From positions 248,001-312,000 of the forward strand of contig JADJWN010000002.1 of NCBI GenBank assembly GCA_016716335.1: a stretch of 64,000 nucleotides of DNA, in the 5' to 3' direction. A program made the translations under genes and the position numbers. This DNA is from Saprospiraceae bacterium (GTDB lineage: Bacteria; Bacteroidota; Bacteroidia; Chitinophagales; Saprospiraceae). This document shows, one piece after another, positions 1 to 6,760 of this stretch (position 1 is the first letter of the stretch; every line of letters begins with the position of its first letter). The notes under the pieces were generated by a model. It did no database searches, was not told the DNA's origin, and saw nothing but the letters and a program-made list of their open reading frames with translations.

Positions 1-103
1 CCAATATTGTGTTCATAGATTCTTCTGTCGAGATCAATGCAAGCCCCGGTATAGTATTTATCAATTTTAGGGAATAAAGGATGTAGCAAAAAGGCATAAG
101 CAT
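1..103 (-). pseudogene. GIY-YIG nuclease copy 0, frameshifted and cut by window edge
   Basis: This is the N-terminal part of a fourth GIY-YIG copy, starting at the ATG at 103 with the same first residues (MLMPFCYILYS) as the other copies. A base is missing at about 70-71 (TTTTAGGGAATA here, TTTTAGGAGAATA elsewhere), which puts the rest out of frame before the YYTG half of the signature. The C-terminal half lies beyond the left edge. Either a decayed copy or a sequencing indel. Confidence 0.7.
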
Positions 104-116
104 TAAATAAATAAAA

Positions 117-143
117 AAGGTTCCGTGATACTCACGAAACCTT
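117..143 (-). terminator. Intrinsic terminator after tRNA remnant, copy 0
   Basis: An inverted repeat (AAGGTTTCGTG / CACGGAACCTT on the minus strand) is followed by a T-rich tract. It lies between the tRNA remnant at 152-210 and the ATG at 103, so transcription reading through the remnant should stop before the ORF unless it is antiterminated. Confidence 0.6.
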
Positions 144-151
144 CAATTCAG

Positions 152-210
152 TGATCTGGCTGGGATTCGAACCCAGGGCCCTCCCGATAAAAATCGGGAT
201 GCTCTACCAG
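152..210 (-). pseudogene. tRNA-Lys 3' remnant, copy 0
   Basis: On the minus strand this holds GGTAGAGCA of the D arm, an altered anticodon arm, then the variable loop, T arm and 3' acceptor strand identical to the intact tRNA-Lys at 1235-1307. The 5' acceptor strand and 5' half of the D stem are gone, so no cloverleaf can form. The anticodon arm is a perfect 7-bp palindrome (TCCCGAT, TTTT loop, ATCGGGA). Confidence 0.8.
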
Positions 211-216
211 CAAGTG

Positions 217-465
217 TCAATTTTTAAAGAGTGCTTCGATGTATTTTCTGGATTTTTTCTTTTTGATTTCAGCTTCCCTCTTTTTGGCTGAAGAGAGATC
301 TTCAAATTGCTCTGAATAGACCAACGACCATGGATATCCGGTTTTGGTAAATTTAGAGTGACCAATATTGTGTTCATAGATTCTTCTGTCGAGATCAATG
401 CAAGCCCCGGTATAGTATTTATCAATTTTAGGAGAATAAAGGATGTAGCAAAAAGGCATAAGCAT
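217..465 (-). CDS. Small GIY-YIG endonuclease-like protein, copy 1
   Basis: An 82-residue single-domain protein of the URI/COG2827-type GIY-YIG superfamily. The signature is split as YIL (residues 8-10) and YYTG (17-20); a DLDRRIYEH segment supplies the conserved Arg, and REAEIK near residue 65 the likely metal-binding Glu. The family is predicted to cleave DNA; no separate DNA-binding domain is present. ATG at 465 or at 459 are both possible starts. No clear Shine-Dalgarno is visible, as is usual in Bacteroidota. The TGA at 217-219 sits 7 bases from the next tRNA remnant. This copy is intact and its catalytic residues are retained. Confidence 0.8.
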   Translation of the reverse strand: MLMPFCYILYSPKIDKYYTGACIDLDRRIYEHNIGHSKFTKTGYPWSLVYSEQFEDLSSAKKREAEIKKKKSRKYIEALFKN

Positions 466-478
466 TAAATAAATAAAA

Positions 479-505
479 AAGGTTCCGTAATACTCACGAA
501 ACCTT
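479..505 (-). terminator. Intrinsic terminator after tRNA remnant, copy 1
   Basis: Same hairpin as in the neighbouring units (stem AAGGTT..CGT / ACG..AACCTT) followed on the minus strand by TTTTTTATTT, placed between the remnant at 514-572 and the GIY-YIG start at 465. Confidence 0.6.
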
Positions 506-513
506 CAATTCAG

Positions 514-572
514 TGATCTGGCTGGGATTCGAACCCAGGGCCCTCCCGATAAAAATCGGGATGCTCTACCAG
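514..572 (-). pseudogene. tRNA-Lys 3' remnant, copy 1
   Basis: Same truncated structure as at 152-210: D-arm 3' part, palindromic anticodon arm, intact T arm and 3' acceptor strand, no 5' acceptor strand. It begins 12 bases after the stop of the GIY-YIG copy at 585-824. Confidence 0.8.
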
Positions 573-584
573 TAAGTGTCAATT

Positions 585-824
585 TTAAAGAGTGCTTCGA
601 TGTATTTTCTGGATTTTTTCTTTTGATTTCAGCTTCCTCTTTTTGGCTGAAGAGAGATCTTCAAATTGCTCTGAATAGACCAACGACCATGGATATCCGG
701 TTTTGGTAAATTTAGAGTGACCAATATTGTGTTTATAGATTCTTCTGTCGAGATCAATGCAAGCCCCGGTATAGTATTTATCAATTTTAGGAGAATAAAG
801 GATGTAGCAAAAAGGCATAAGCAA
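585..824 (-). pseudogene. Small GIY-YIG protein, copy 2, C-terminal frameshift
   Basis: Residues 1-62 match the intact copies except Glu to Lys in the RRIYEH segment (RRIYKH). Two single-base deletions relative to copies 1 and 3 follow, one in the CCC run near 633-635 and one in the T run near 620. The C-terminus then reads KRKLKSKEKIQKIHRSTL instead of the normal REAEIK... tail, so the likely catalytic Glu is lost. Both lesions are in homopolymers, so error in the sequence is as likely as real decay. Confidence 0.7.
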
Positions 825-837
825 TGAGTAAATAAAA

Positions 838-864
838 AAGGTCTCGTAAAACTTACGAAACCTT
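838..864 (-). terminator. Intrinsic terminator after tRNA remnant, copy 2
   Basis: Hairpin AAGGTTTCGTAAG / TTACGAGACCTT type followed on the minus strand by TTTTTTATTT. The two arms differ from the neighbouring units at several positions yet still pair mostly, which suggests the stem matters. Confidence 0.55.
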
Positions 865-872
865 CAATTCAG

Positions 873-931
873 TGATCTGGCTGGGATTCGAACCCAGGGC
901 CCTCCCGATAAAAATCGGGATGCTCTACCAG
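873..931 (-). pseudogene. tRNA-Lys 3' remnant, copy 2
   Basis: Third truncated tRNA-Lys, identical in layout to those at 152-210 and 514-572. It abuts the stop codon of the GIY-YIG copy at 938-1186. Confidence 0.8.
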
Positions 932-937
932 CAAGTG

Positions 938-1186
938 TCAATCTTTAAAGAGTGCTTCGATGTATTTTCTGGATTTTTTCTTTTTGATTTCAGCTTCCCT
1001 CTTTTTGGCTGAAGAGAGATCTTCAAATTGCTCTGAATAGACCAACGACCATGGATTTCCGGTTTTGGTAAATTTAGAGTGACCAATATTGTGTTCATAG
1101 ATTCTTCTGTCGAGATCAATGCAAGCCCCGGTATAGTATTTATCAATTTTAGGAGAATAAAGGATGTAGCAAAAAGGCATAAGCAT
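938..1186 (-). CDS. Small GIY-YIG endonuclease-like protein, copy 3
   Basis: An intact 82-residue copy, first behind the complete tRNA-Lys. It differs from copy 1 at only a few residues (GNPWSL for GYPWSL, last residue Asp for Asn). The YIL...YYTG signature, the RRIYEH arginine and the REAEIK glutamate are all present. It lies downstream of the tRNA terminator at 1200-1226, so expression would need read-through or an unseen promoter. Function as a DNA nuclease is a family-level prediction. Confidence 0.8.
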   Translation of the reverse strand: MLMPFCYILYSPKIDKYYTGACIDLDRRIYEHNIGHSKFTKTGNPWSLVYSEQFEDLSSAKKREAEIKKKKSRKYIEALFKD

Positions 1187-1199
1187 TAAATAAATAAAA

Positions 1200-1226
1200 A
1201 AGGTTCCGTAATACTCACGAAACCTT
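1200..1226 (-). terminator. Intrinsic terminator of intact tRNA-Lys
   Basis: The hairpin AAGGTTTCGTGAGTATTACGG and its partner AACCTT are followed by TTTTTTATTT on the minus strand, 9 bases after the tRNA 3' end. Confidence 0.65.
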
Positions 1227-1234
1227 CAATTCAG

Positions 1235-1307
1235 TGATCTGGCTGGGATTCGAACCCAGGGCCCATACATTAAAAGTGTATTGCTCTACCGGCTGAGCTA
1301 CCAGATC
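1235..1307 (-). tRNA. tRNA-Lys (anticodon UUU)
   Basis: A full cloverleaf can be folded. The acceptor stem is GATCTGG/CCAGATC with discriminator A; the D arm contains AGCTCAGCCGGTAGAGC; the anticodon stem is ATACA/TGTAT with loop CTTTTAA; the T arm is CTGGG TTCGAAT CCCAG. CCA is not encoded. It is the only complete tRNA of the array and matches the remnants at 152, 514 and 873 from the variable loop to beyond the 3' end. Confidence 0.95.
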
Positions 1308-1345
1308 CACACTCCAAAAAAGTATCCCTTTTCTGAAAAGCAGCG

Positions 1346-1375
1346 CAAAGATAAGCCCATTTTTATTTCTGCAAA
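1346..1375 (-). promoter_or_regulatory. Bacteroidota-type promoter for tRNA-Lys
   Basis: Minus-strand TTTG (1375-1372) and TATCTTTG (1353-1346) fit the -33 TTG / -7 TAnnTTTG consensus with about 18 bases between them. The -7 element ends about 39 bases before the tRNA 5' end. Confidence 0.6.
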
Positions 1376-1410
1376 GAAATATCAGTAAAAAATGTGAAAT
1401 ATGTTTTCAC

Positions 1411-2319
1411 TCAGATATCAACCACCAGCCCTTCCTCGGCAGCTAAGATATTGGCAAACAATGCTTTACCTGCATGTTCAAATACTCGGACATCCGCATA
1501 TCTTCCCGAAAAATGTCCAGCCAGCAATCGTCCCGCATTGGCTGCTGCAGCAATCCGGGCCGCCTGTGATATCGTGCTGTGCATCCTCGCAGCTGCCTCA
1601 GACTCCAGATCATCCAGATAGGTCGTTTCGTGATAGAGTACATCCACGTCCTTGATCAAGGGTATCATCTCGGGATGATAGACGGTATCGGTACAGTATG
1701 CATAGGATCTGGGCTTCTGTGGCTCTTTGGTCAGTTGAGCATTGGGGATAATACCTGTAGCTGTCTGTATATCCTCTCCCTTTTTTGCCTGCTTGATCTG
1801 AGGGATGGTAAGGTGGTATTCCCTGATTGCGTCTTCTTTCAGATTGCGGCCACGTATCCTTTGACGGATCAGATAGCCGCAGGTAGGCACACGATGTAAG
1901 AGTGGGATGGTGAATACCTCTATATGCTGATCTTCATAGATTTTTGAATGTTGGGTTGTGTCCGTCTCATGGATATGTATTTCAAAACCCAGATATGCAT
2001 TGCTGCATTCCAGCACCACTTCCACAAAGCTGCGTATGCCGGCGGGACCGAATATGTGGAGGGGAGTTTTGCGGTGATGGTGGCTCAAAGATGTCAGCAG
2101 TCCGGGCAAACCATAGCAGTGGTCTCCATGCAGATGGCTGATAAATACCGCTTTGATCCGGTTGCGCTTGATTCTGTATTGCTCGATTTTCATTTGGGTA
2201 CCTTCACCGCAGTCCAGCAGGTAGAGGTTGTCGTCCGCATTCAGTATCTGTGCACTGGTGATTTTTCCTTTCAGGGGCAATGCAGCATTGGTGCCTAAAA
2301 CCAATACCTGAAACTTCAT
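1411..2319 (-). CDS. rnz: Ribonuclease Z (tRNA 3' endonuclease)
   Basis: A metallo-beta-lactamase-fold endonuclease that cuts tRNA precursors after the discriminator base, needed here because the tRNAs in this window do not encode CCA (tRNA-Trp possibly excepted). The 302-residue length is normal for the short RNase Z form. The Zn-binding HLHGDH motif is at residues 62-67; further conserved histidines lie in PLLHRVPTCGY, YHETTYLDD and AGHFSGRY. The start at 2319 lies 5 bases after the STAS gene stop, so the two are probably co-transcribed. The tRNA-Lys/GIY-YIG array lies about 100 bases downstream. Confidence 0.93.
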   Translation of the reverse strand: MKFQVLVLGTNAALPLKGKITSAQILNADDNLYLLDCGEGTQMKIEQYRIKRNRIKAVFISHLHGDHCYGLPGLLTSLSHHHRKTPLHIFGPAGIRSFVEVVLECSNAYLGFEIHIHETDTTQHSKIYEDQHIEVFTIPLLHRVPTCGYLIRQRIRGRNLKEDAIREYHLTIPQIKQAKKGEDIQTATGIIPNAQLTKEPQKPRSYAYCTDTVYHPEMIPLIKDVDVLYHETTYLDDLESEAAARMHSTISQAARIAAAANAGRLLAGHFSGRYADVRVFEHAGKALFANILAAEEGLVVDI

Positions 2320-2324
2320 CGGGA

Positions 2325-2696
2325 TTACTCTTCTTCGAGTTCGTTCTGGATCTCCTCCATGAAGATGTAATCCACTGCTTCCTCATTTGTGGGGATCAGT
2401 GTGAGGATGGTCTCAAGTCTGGAAATTTCTATCAGTTTTTTTACGGCAGGACTTTTAGCTCCCGTGACAGCAAATACGCCATAATCTTTCCACAACCTGT
2501 TGGCTGTCAGAATGGCACTCAACCCTGACGAATCGACATACTTAACAGAAGACATATCAAATATGAGATTTTTAACACCCTCATTCCTGAAAAATACAAA
2601 TTCTGACTTCAGATCCGGTGCCAAAACAGAATTCAGATTTTCTTCATCCAATCTGAATATTGAATATTTATCGTTTTTATCTAATGTATATTTCAT
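2325..2696 (-). CDS. STAS-domain protein (anti-sigma factor antagonist-like)
   Basis: A 123-residue protein consisting of one STAS domain. The VDSSGLSAIL segment carries the serine that kinases of the SpoIIAB/RsbW type phosphorylate in related antagonists, and flanking strands and helices fit the fold. No cognate anti-sigma kinase is coded nearby. It precedes rnz with 5 bases between them, suggesting one transcript. The C-terminus (EEIQNELEEE) is acidic. Function as a sigma regulator is by family only; many Bacteroidota STAS proteins have unknown partners. Confidence 0.8.
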   Translation of the reverse strand: MKYTLDKNDKYSIFRLDEENLNSVLAPDLKSEFVFFRNEGVKNLIFDMSSVKYVDSSGLSAILTANRLWKDYGVFAVTGAKSPAVKKLIEISRLETILTLIPTNEEAVDYIFMEEIQNELEEE

Positions 2697-3300
2697 TGAT
2701 TATGTTATGGTTGTTTGAATTATTACATTAATTACTTTCTGGTTATTGACCCTGCATTCCTGCCTGAGTCTTTCAAAATCAGCCTCCTTCCTTTTTCTTG
2801 GTTTTTTTGTTTGCATTGCTTCACTCACTTAAATAAAAAAGTGTTAAGGCTCATCAAAGGTCTGATTTTTGATGAAAGGCTGTGCAAAACTATACATTTT
2901 CACGAATTTAAAGTCATTTTTGGCTTTGGGCAGCTTCTGAAATTACAAAATACAATGTATTCAATTTTTTGGTAATGTGTAATGTGATTTTTAATAGTGA
3001 CATATGCATTATTTCAAAATATATTTGTATTCTTGTGCTTGATTTAATCAAATGTTAAAATGTGTGGGGCAGTGTGAAAGTCCGAAGATTCGCCGGTTCC
3101 TGTATTGCCAATATGCTTTCAAAATGTTAAATAAAGTTTAGGGTTTCAGTACATTACAAGCTTTTGCAGTATATTTACTTTTTAATTATGCTGGTGACAA
3201 AAAAGCTGACAAAAAGGAAAGGCACGATTTTGTGGGAATGTTAGTAAAGCAAACTTTTAACAGCATAGAATGTTTTTAATGCACTTTTGAAATATCATAC
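2697..3300. other. AT-rich divergent intergenic region, no gene recognised
   Basis: About 600 bases separate the minus-strand STAS/rnz pair from clpC. No coding signal is convincing: the 86-codon frame at 2715-2975 has a low-complexity Phe/Leu-rich product and no family resemblance. TATATTTG at 3020-3027 (plus) and TAGTTTTG at 2892-2885 (minus) resemble -7 elements but lack well-spaced TTG partners. Confidence 0.5.
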
Positions 3301-5943
3301 ATGAACAACAGAAAATTTTCACCAAAAGTCAAAAAAATTATTCAACTCTCCAGAGAGGAAGCTATCCGCTTAGGTCATGATTATATCGGCACGGAGCACT
3401 TCCTTTTAGGCCTGATACATGAGTCAGACAGTCTTCCTGTAAAGGTTCTGGATTCATTGGATGTGGATCTGGAGGAATTGAAAAATAAAATAGAAAATAC
3501 AAGAACCCCGAGGAATGAGGAGGAACTCTCATACAACTTTGGTAATCTTCCTTTAAACAAGCATGCTGAGAAGGTGCTCAAAGTGACCTCTCTCGAAGCC
3601 AAGGTGTATAAGAGTGATGAAATCAAGCCCGAGCACCTTATGCTTTCCATTTTAAAGCACGATGACAATGTCGCCAATAAAATTCTGAAGAGTTTTAATG
3701 TGGATTATGAATCGTTCAAGGCTGAAATGGAATATGTAAGACAGGAACAGGACGGTACTCTGCCGGATATTTATGATTCTGCACCTTCCGGTTCGGAAAC
3801 ACCCATGGAGGATGATGAAGGAGATCAGTATGGCAGTACCCGAAAGGCTACAGGAAAGTCACGGACACCTGTGCTGGACAACTTCGGTCGTGATGTCTCC
3901 AGACTGGCAGAAGAAGGTAAGCTGGATCCCATCATCGGCAGAGAGGTAGAGATCGAAAGAGTTTCCCAGATATTGAGCAGAAGGAAGAAAAACAATCCCA
4001 TCCTTATCGGTGAGCCCGGTGTAGGTAAGACTGCTATTGTAGAAGGTCTGGCACTCCGGATAGTCCAGAAGAAAGTATCCCGCACACTGTTCAACAAGCG
4101 GGTGGTAATGCTCGACCTTGCAGCACTCGTGGCAGGTACCAAGTACAGAGGACAGTTTGAAGAACGTATGAAGGCCATCATGAATGAACTAGAAAAGGCA
4201 AGAGATGTCATCCTTTTCATTGATGAAATTCATACCATTGTCGGGGCAGGAGGAGCCACAGGTTCGCTGGATGCTTCCAATATTTTCAAGCCCGCACTGG
4301 CAAGAGGCGAACTGCAGTGCATCGGAGCATCCACTCTGGACGAATACAGACAGTACATCGAGAAGGATGGAGCCTTGGACCGTAGATTTCAGAAAGTAAT
4401 GGTAGATCCGCCTTCGCCGGAAGAAACCATCCATATTCTGCATAACATAAAAGCCAAATACGAAGACTTCCACAACGTCACATACTCCGACAAGGCTATA
4501 GAGGCCTGTGTGAAGTTGAGTGAAAGGTACATTTCAGACCGATTCCTGCCGGATAAGGCGATTGATGTCATGGACGAAGTCGGAGCAAGGACGCATCTGA
4601 AAAATATTCATGTACCTAAGTATATCGAAGATCTCGAAAAAGAGATTGAGCAGATCAAAGAGCTCAAAAATCAGGCAGTCAGAAATCAGCAATATGAGAG
4701 GGCAGCAGATCTGAGGGATCAGGAATCCAAGCTGTTGCGTAAGCTCGAGCAGAATAAGGAAGAGTGGGAGGAAGAATCCAAGACTAAGAAATACCCGGTT
4801 GATGAGGAAAACATTGCTGAAGTAGTATCCATGATGACCGGCATTCCCGTGAGGAGAGTAGCGCAGAGCGAGAGCAATAAGCTCGTGAAGATGACTCAGG
4901 ATCTTGAAGGTATGATTATAGGTCAGGATGAGGCTATCGTAAAAGTGACCAAAGCCATACAGCGCAACAGGGTAGGGTTGAAAGACCCGTCAAAGCCCAT
5001 AGGCTCTTTTATTTTCCTGGGCCCGACCGGTGTGGGTAAGACAGAGTTGGCCAAAGCATTGGCCAGGTACATGTTTGACTCCGAGGATGCCTTAATCCGG
5101 ATTGACATGTCTGAATACATGGAGAAATTCTCCATATCCAGGCTCATAGGAGCTCCTCCGGGATATGTGGGTTATGAAGAAGGCGGTCAGTTGACCGAAA
5201 AAGTCAGAAGAAAGCCTTACAGTGTGATCCTGTTGGATGAAATAGAAAAAGCGCATCCCGATGTATATAATATCTTGCTCCAGGTGCTGGACGATGGTCA
5301 GTTGACAGACGGATTGGGCAGGAAGGTGGATTTCAAAAATACCCTGATCATCATGACTTCCAATATCGGTGTCAGGCAGCTGAAGGATTTTGGCCAGGGT
5401 GTAGGATTTGCCACTGCCAGCAGACAGGCAGCTGCAGATGAAAACACGAAGGCAGTCATACAGGGAGCACTCAAAAAAACATTTTCTCCTGAATTTTTAA
5501 ACAGGATAGATGACGTTGTGATTTTCAACAGCCTTGAGAAGGAGCATATTTTCAAAATCATTGACATCAATCTCAAAAACCTGTTCAAGAGAATGAACAA
5601 CCTGGAGTATTCCCTGACACTGACTGAAGAAGCTAAAAACTTCGTGGCTGAAAAAGGGTACGATCCGCAGTTTGGGGCAAGACCTCTCAACAGAGCTATC
5701 CAGAAGTATATAGAAGATCCTTTGGCTGAATTCATTCTCAATGAAAATCCCGAGAAGGGCAGTCAGCTCATCGCCGATATCAACGAGGATAAAAGCGGAG
5801 TGGTGATTTCAAAATGGTTTTGGAAAATAAGGAAGAACAAAGTATTTGAGTTTGAGTCGTGTGAATGTGTAGAATTAAATTTTCGGGTCGAAAAGCTACA
5901 CATTCACTTTACTCTATATATTTGCACTTTATTCATCAAATAA
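3301..5943 (+). CDS. clpC: ATP-dependent Clp protease ATPase ClpC
   Basis: A HSP100/Clp AAA+ unfoldase that feeds substrates to ClpP. The two N-terminal Clp repeats occupy roughly residues 1-145; the first Walker A (GEPGVGKT) is near 236, a UVR/coiled-coil segment near 455-490, the second Walker A (GPTGVGKT) near 573, and the D2-small domain follows. The frame as read gives 880 residues, but the tail after GVVIS is unlike the family and runs over the infC promoter. Adding one A to the run at 5811-5814 gives S-K-M-V-L-E-N-K-E-E-Q-S-I and a TGA at 5847-5849, which is the probable true end. Confidence 0.93.
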   Translation: MNNRKFSPKVKKIIQLSREEAIRLGHDYIGTEHFLLGLIHESDSLPVKVLDSLDVDLEELKNKIENTRTPRNEEELSYNFGNLPLNKHAEKVLKVTSLEAKVYKSDEIKPEHLMLSILKHDDNVANKILKSFNVDYESFKAEMEYVRQEQDGTLPDIYDSAPSGSETPMEDDEGDQYGSTRKATGKSRTPVLDNFGRDVSRLAEEGKLDPIIGREVEIERVSQILSRRKKNNPILIGEPGVGKTAIVEGLALRIVQKKVSRTLFNKRVVMLDLAALVAGTKYRGQFEERMKAIMNELEKARDVILFIDEIHTIVGAGGATGSLDASNIFKPALARGELQCIGASTLDEYRQYIEKDGALDRRFQKVMVDPPSPEETIHILHNIKAKYEDFHNVTYSDKAIEACVKLSERYISDRFLPDKAIDVMDEVGARTHLKNIHVPKYIEDLEKEIEQIKELKNQAVRNQQYERAADLRDQESKLLRKLEQNKEEWEEESKTKKYPVDEENIAEVVSMMTGIPVRRVAQSESNKLVKMTQDLEGMIIGQDEAIVKVTKAIQRNRVGLKDPSKPIGSFIFLGPTGVGKTELAKALARYMFDSEDALIRIDMSEYMEKFSISRLIGAPPGYVGYEEGGQLTEKVRRKPYSVILLDEIEKAHPDVYNILLQVLDDGQLTDGLGRKVDFKNTLIIMTSNIGVRQLKDFGQGVGFATASRQAAADENTKAVIQGALKKTFSPEFLNRIDDVVIFNSLEKEHIFKIIDINLKNLFKRMNNLEYSLTLTEEAKNFVAEKGYDPQFGARPLNRAIQKYIEDPLAEFILNENPEKGSQLIADINEDKSGVVISKWFWKIRKNKVFEFESCECVELNFRVEKLHIHFTLYICTLFIK
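5917..5924 (+). promoter_or_regulatory. Possible -7 element for infC
   Basis: TATATTTG fits the TAnnTTTG consensus and lies 26 bases upstream of the infC start. No clear TTG was found at the expected -33 position. Its position inside the out-of-frame extension of clpC supports the earlier clpC stop. Confidence 0.35.
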
Positions 5944-5950
5944 ATATAAT

Positions 5951-6541
5951 TTGGCAAAAGGAAAAACCCAACCGACGGCAAAAGTTCAGGACGATAAGTT
6001 TAACTACAGACTCAATGGTGAAATAAAGGTACCTAAGGTAAGATTGGTAGGAGACAATCTTGATCTGGTAAGTGAAGTAGCCAACAGACAGATAGAGACA
6101 GGGATATATTACACCAATCAGGTACTGCAGTGGGCCGAAGAGTTGGAAATGGATCTGGTAGAAATCAGTCCCAATGCCGATCCTCCTGTGTGTAAAATCA
6201 TAGACTTCAAGAAATTTGTCTATGACCGCAAGAAAAAGGAGAAGGAATTAAAAGCGAAAACTGCTAAAACGGTAATCAAAGAGATCAGATTCGGTCCCAA
6301 TACTGATGATCACGACTTTGATTTCAAGTTGAAACATGCCATCAAGTTTCTGGAAGAAGGCGCTAAAATAAAGGCATACGTACAGTTCAAAGGGAGAGCC
6401 ATAGTGTTTAAAGACAGAGGTGAATTGATTCTGCTTAAGTTTATCAAAGCATTGGATGAATACGGAGCTGCTGAAGAACTGCCCAAACTTGAAGGCAGAA
6501 GGATGATTGTGGTCATCTCACCCAGAAAGAAAAAGGCATAG
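5951..6541 (+). CDS. infC: Translation initiation factor IF-3
   Basis: A 196-residue IF-3 that binds the 30S subunit and proofreads start codon and initiator tRNA. The N-terminal domain contains VRLVGDNLDLVSEVANRQI-like sequence and the linker DLVEISPNADPPVCKIIDF; the basic C-terminal domain ends in RRMIVVISPRKKKA. The only sensible start is TTG at 5951; no ATG precedes the conserved region. A non-AUG start is typical of infC and permits autorepression because IF-3 rejects such codons. The usual downstream partners rpmI and rplT are absent. Confidence 0.93.
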   Translation: MAKGKTQPTAKVQDDKFNYRLNGEIKVPKVRLVGDNLDLVSEVANRQIETGIYYTNQVLQWAEELEMDLVEISPNADPPVCKIIDFKKFVYDRKKKEKELKAKTAKTVIKEIRFGPNTDDHDFDFKLKHAIKFLEEGAKIKAYVQFKGRAIVFKDRGELILLKFIKALDEYGAAEELPKLEGRRMIVVISPRKKKA

Positions 6542-6760
6542 TATCATGTATTGCCGTGGTTTGGAGTATCATTTTAAGGCATGATAAGCCATCATGATGT
6601 ACCTAAAATAGTTTTGCCCCAAAATCCAATCAGTATAAGAACTGAATGAGGAGTTTCAGTGTATTATGTACATGCTTTATGTGAATAATGATTGTGTACT
6701 TTGCATAAAATTACGGGTATTCTCTATTTTATTATATTTCAACTTTTCAATTAATCAGAA
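6542..6760. other. Intergenic, nothing recognised
   Basis: AT-rich spacer between infC and the TspO-like gene; no convincing terminator or RNA gene was seen. Confidence 0.4.

Larger units (their letters stand above)
1..1307 (-). repeat. Tandem array of tRNA-Lys 3' remnant + terminator + GIY-YIG ORF units
   Basis: The string starting CCAATATTGTG recurs at 1, 362, 721 and 1083, giving periods of 361, 359 and 362 bp. Read on the minus strand, each unit is a tRNA-Lys 3' portion, a short spacer with an intrinsic terminator hairpin, and a GIY-YIG ORF whose TGA lies within about 10 bases of the next tRNA remnant. The array opens with a complete tRNA-Lys (1307-1235) and continues beyond the left edge, so the copy number is unknown. 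Copies are nearly identical, differing by a few substitutions and single-base indels, which points to recent duplication or continuing homogenisation. That the array is seen directly; that it spread by unequal exchange or by nuclease-driven insertion is inference. Confidence 0.9.

Noticed and set aside
152..931. The three truncated tRNA copies as functional tRNA genes
   Set aside because: They lack the 5' acceptor strand and half of the D stem, and the anticodon arm is a 7-bp hairpin with a 4-base loop, so no cloverleaf can form.
2715..2975. An 86-residue plus-strand frame between the STAS gene and clpC
   Set aside because: The product is Phe/Leu-rich, resembles no family I know, and lies in an AT-rich spacer with no supporting start signals.
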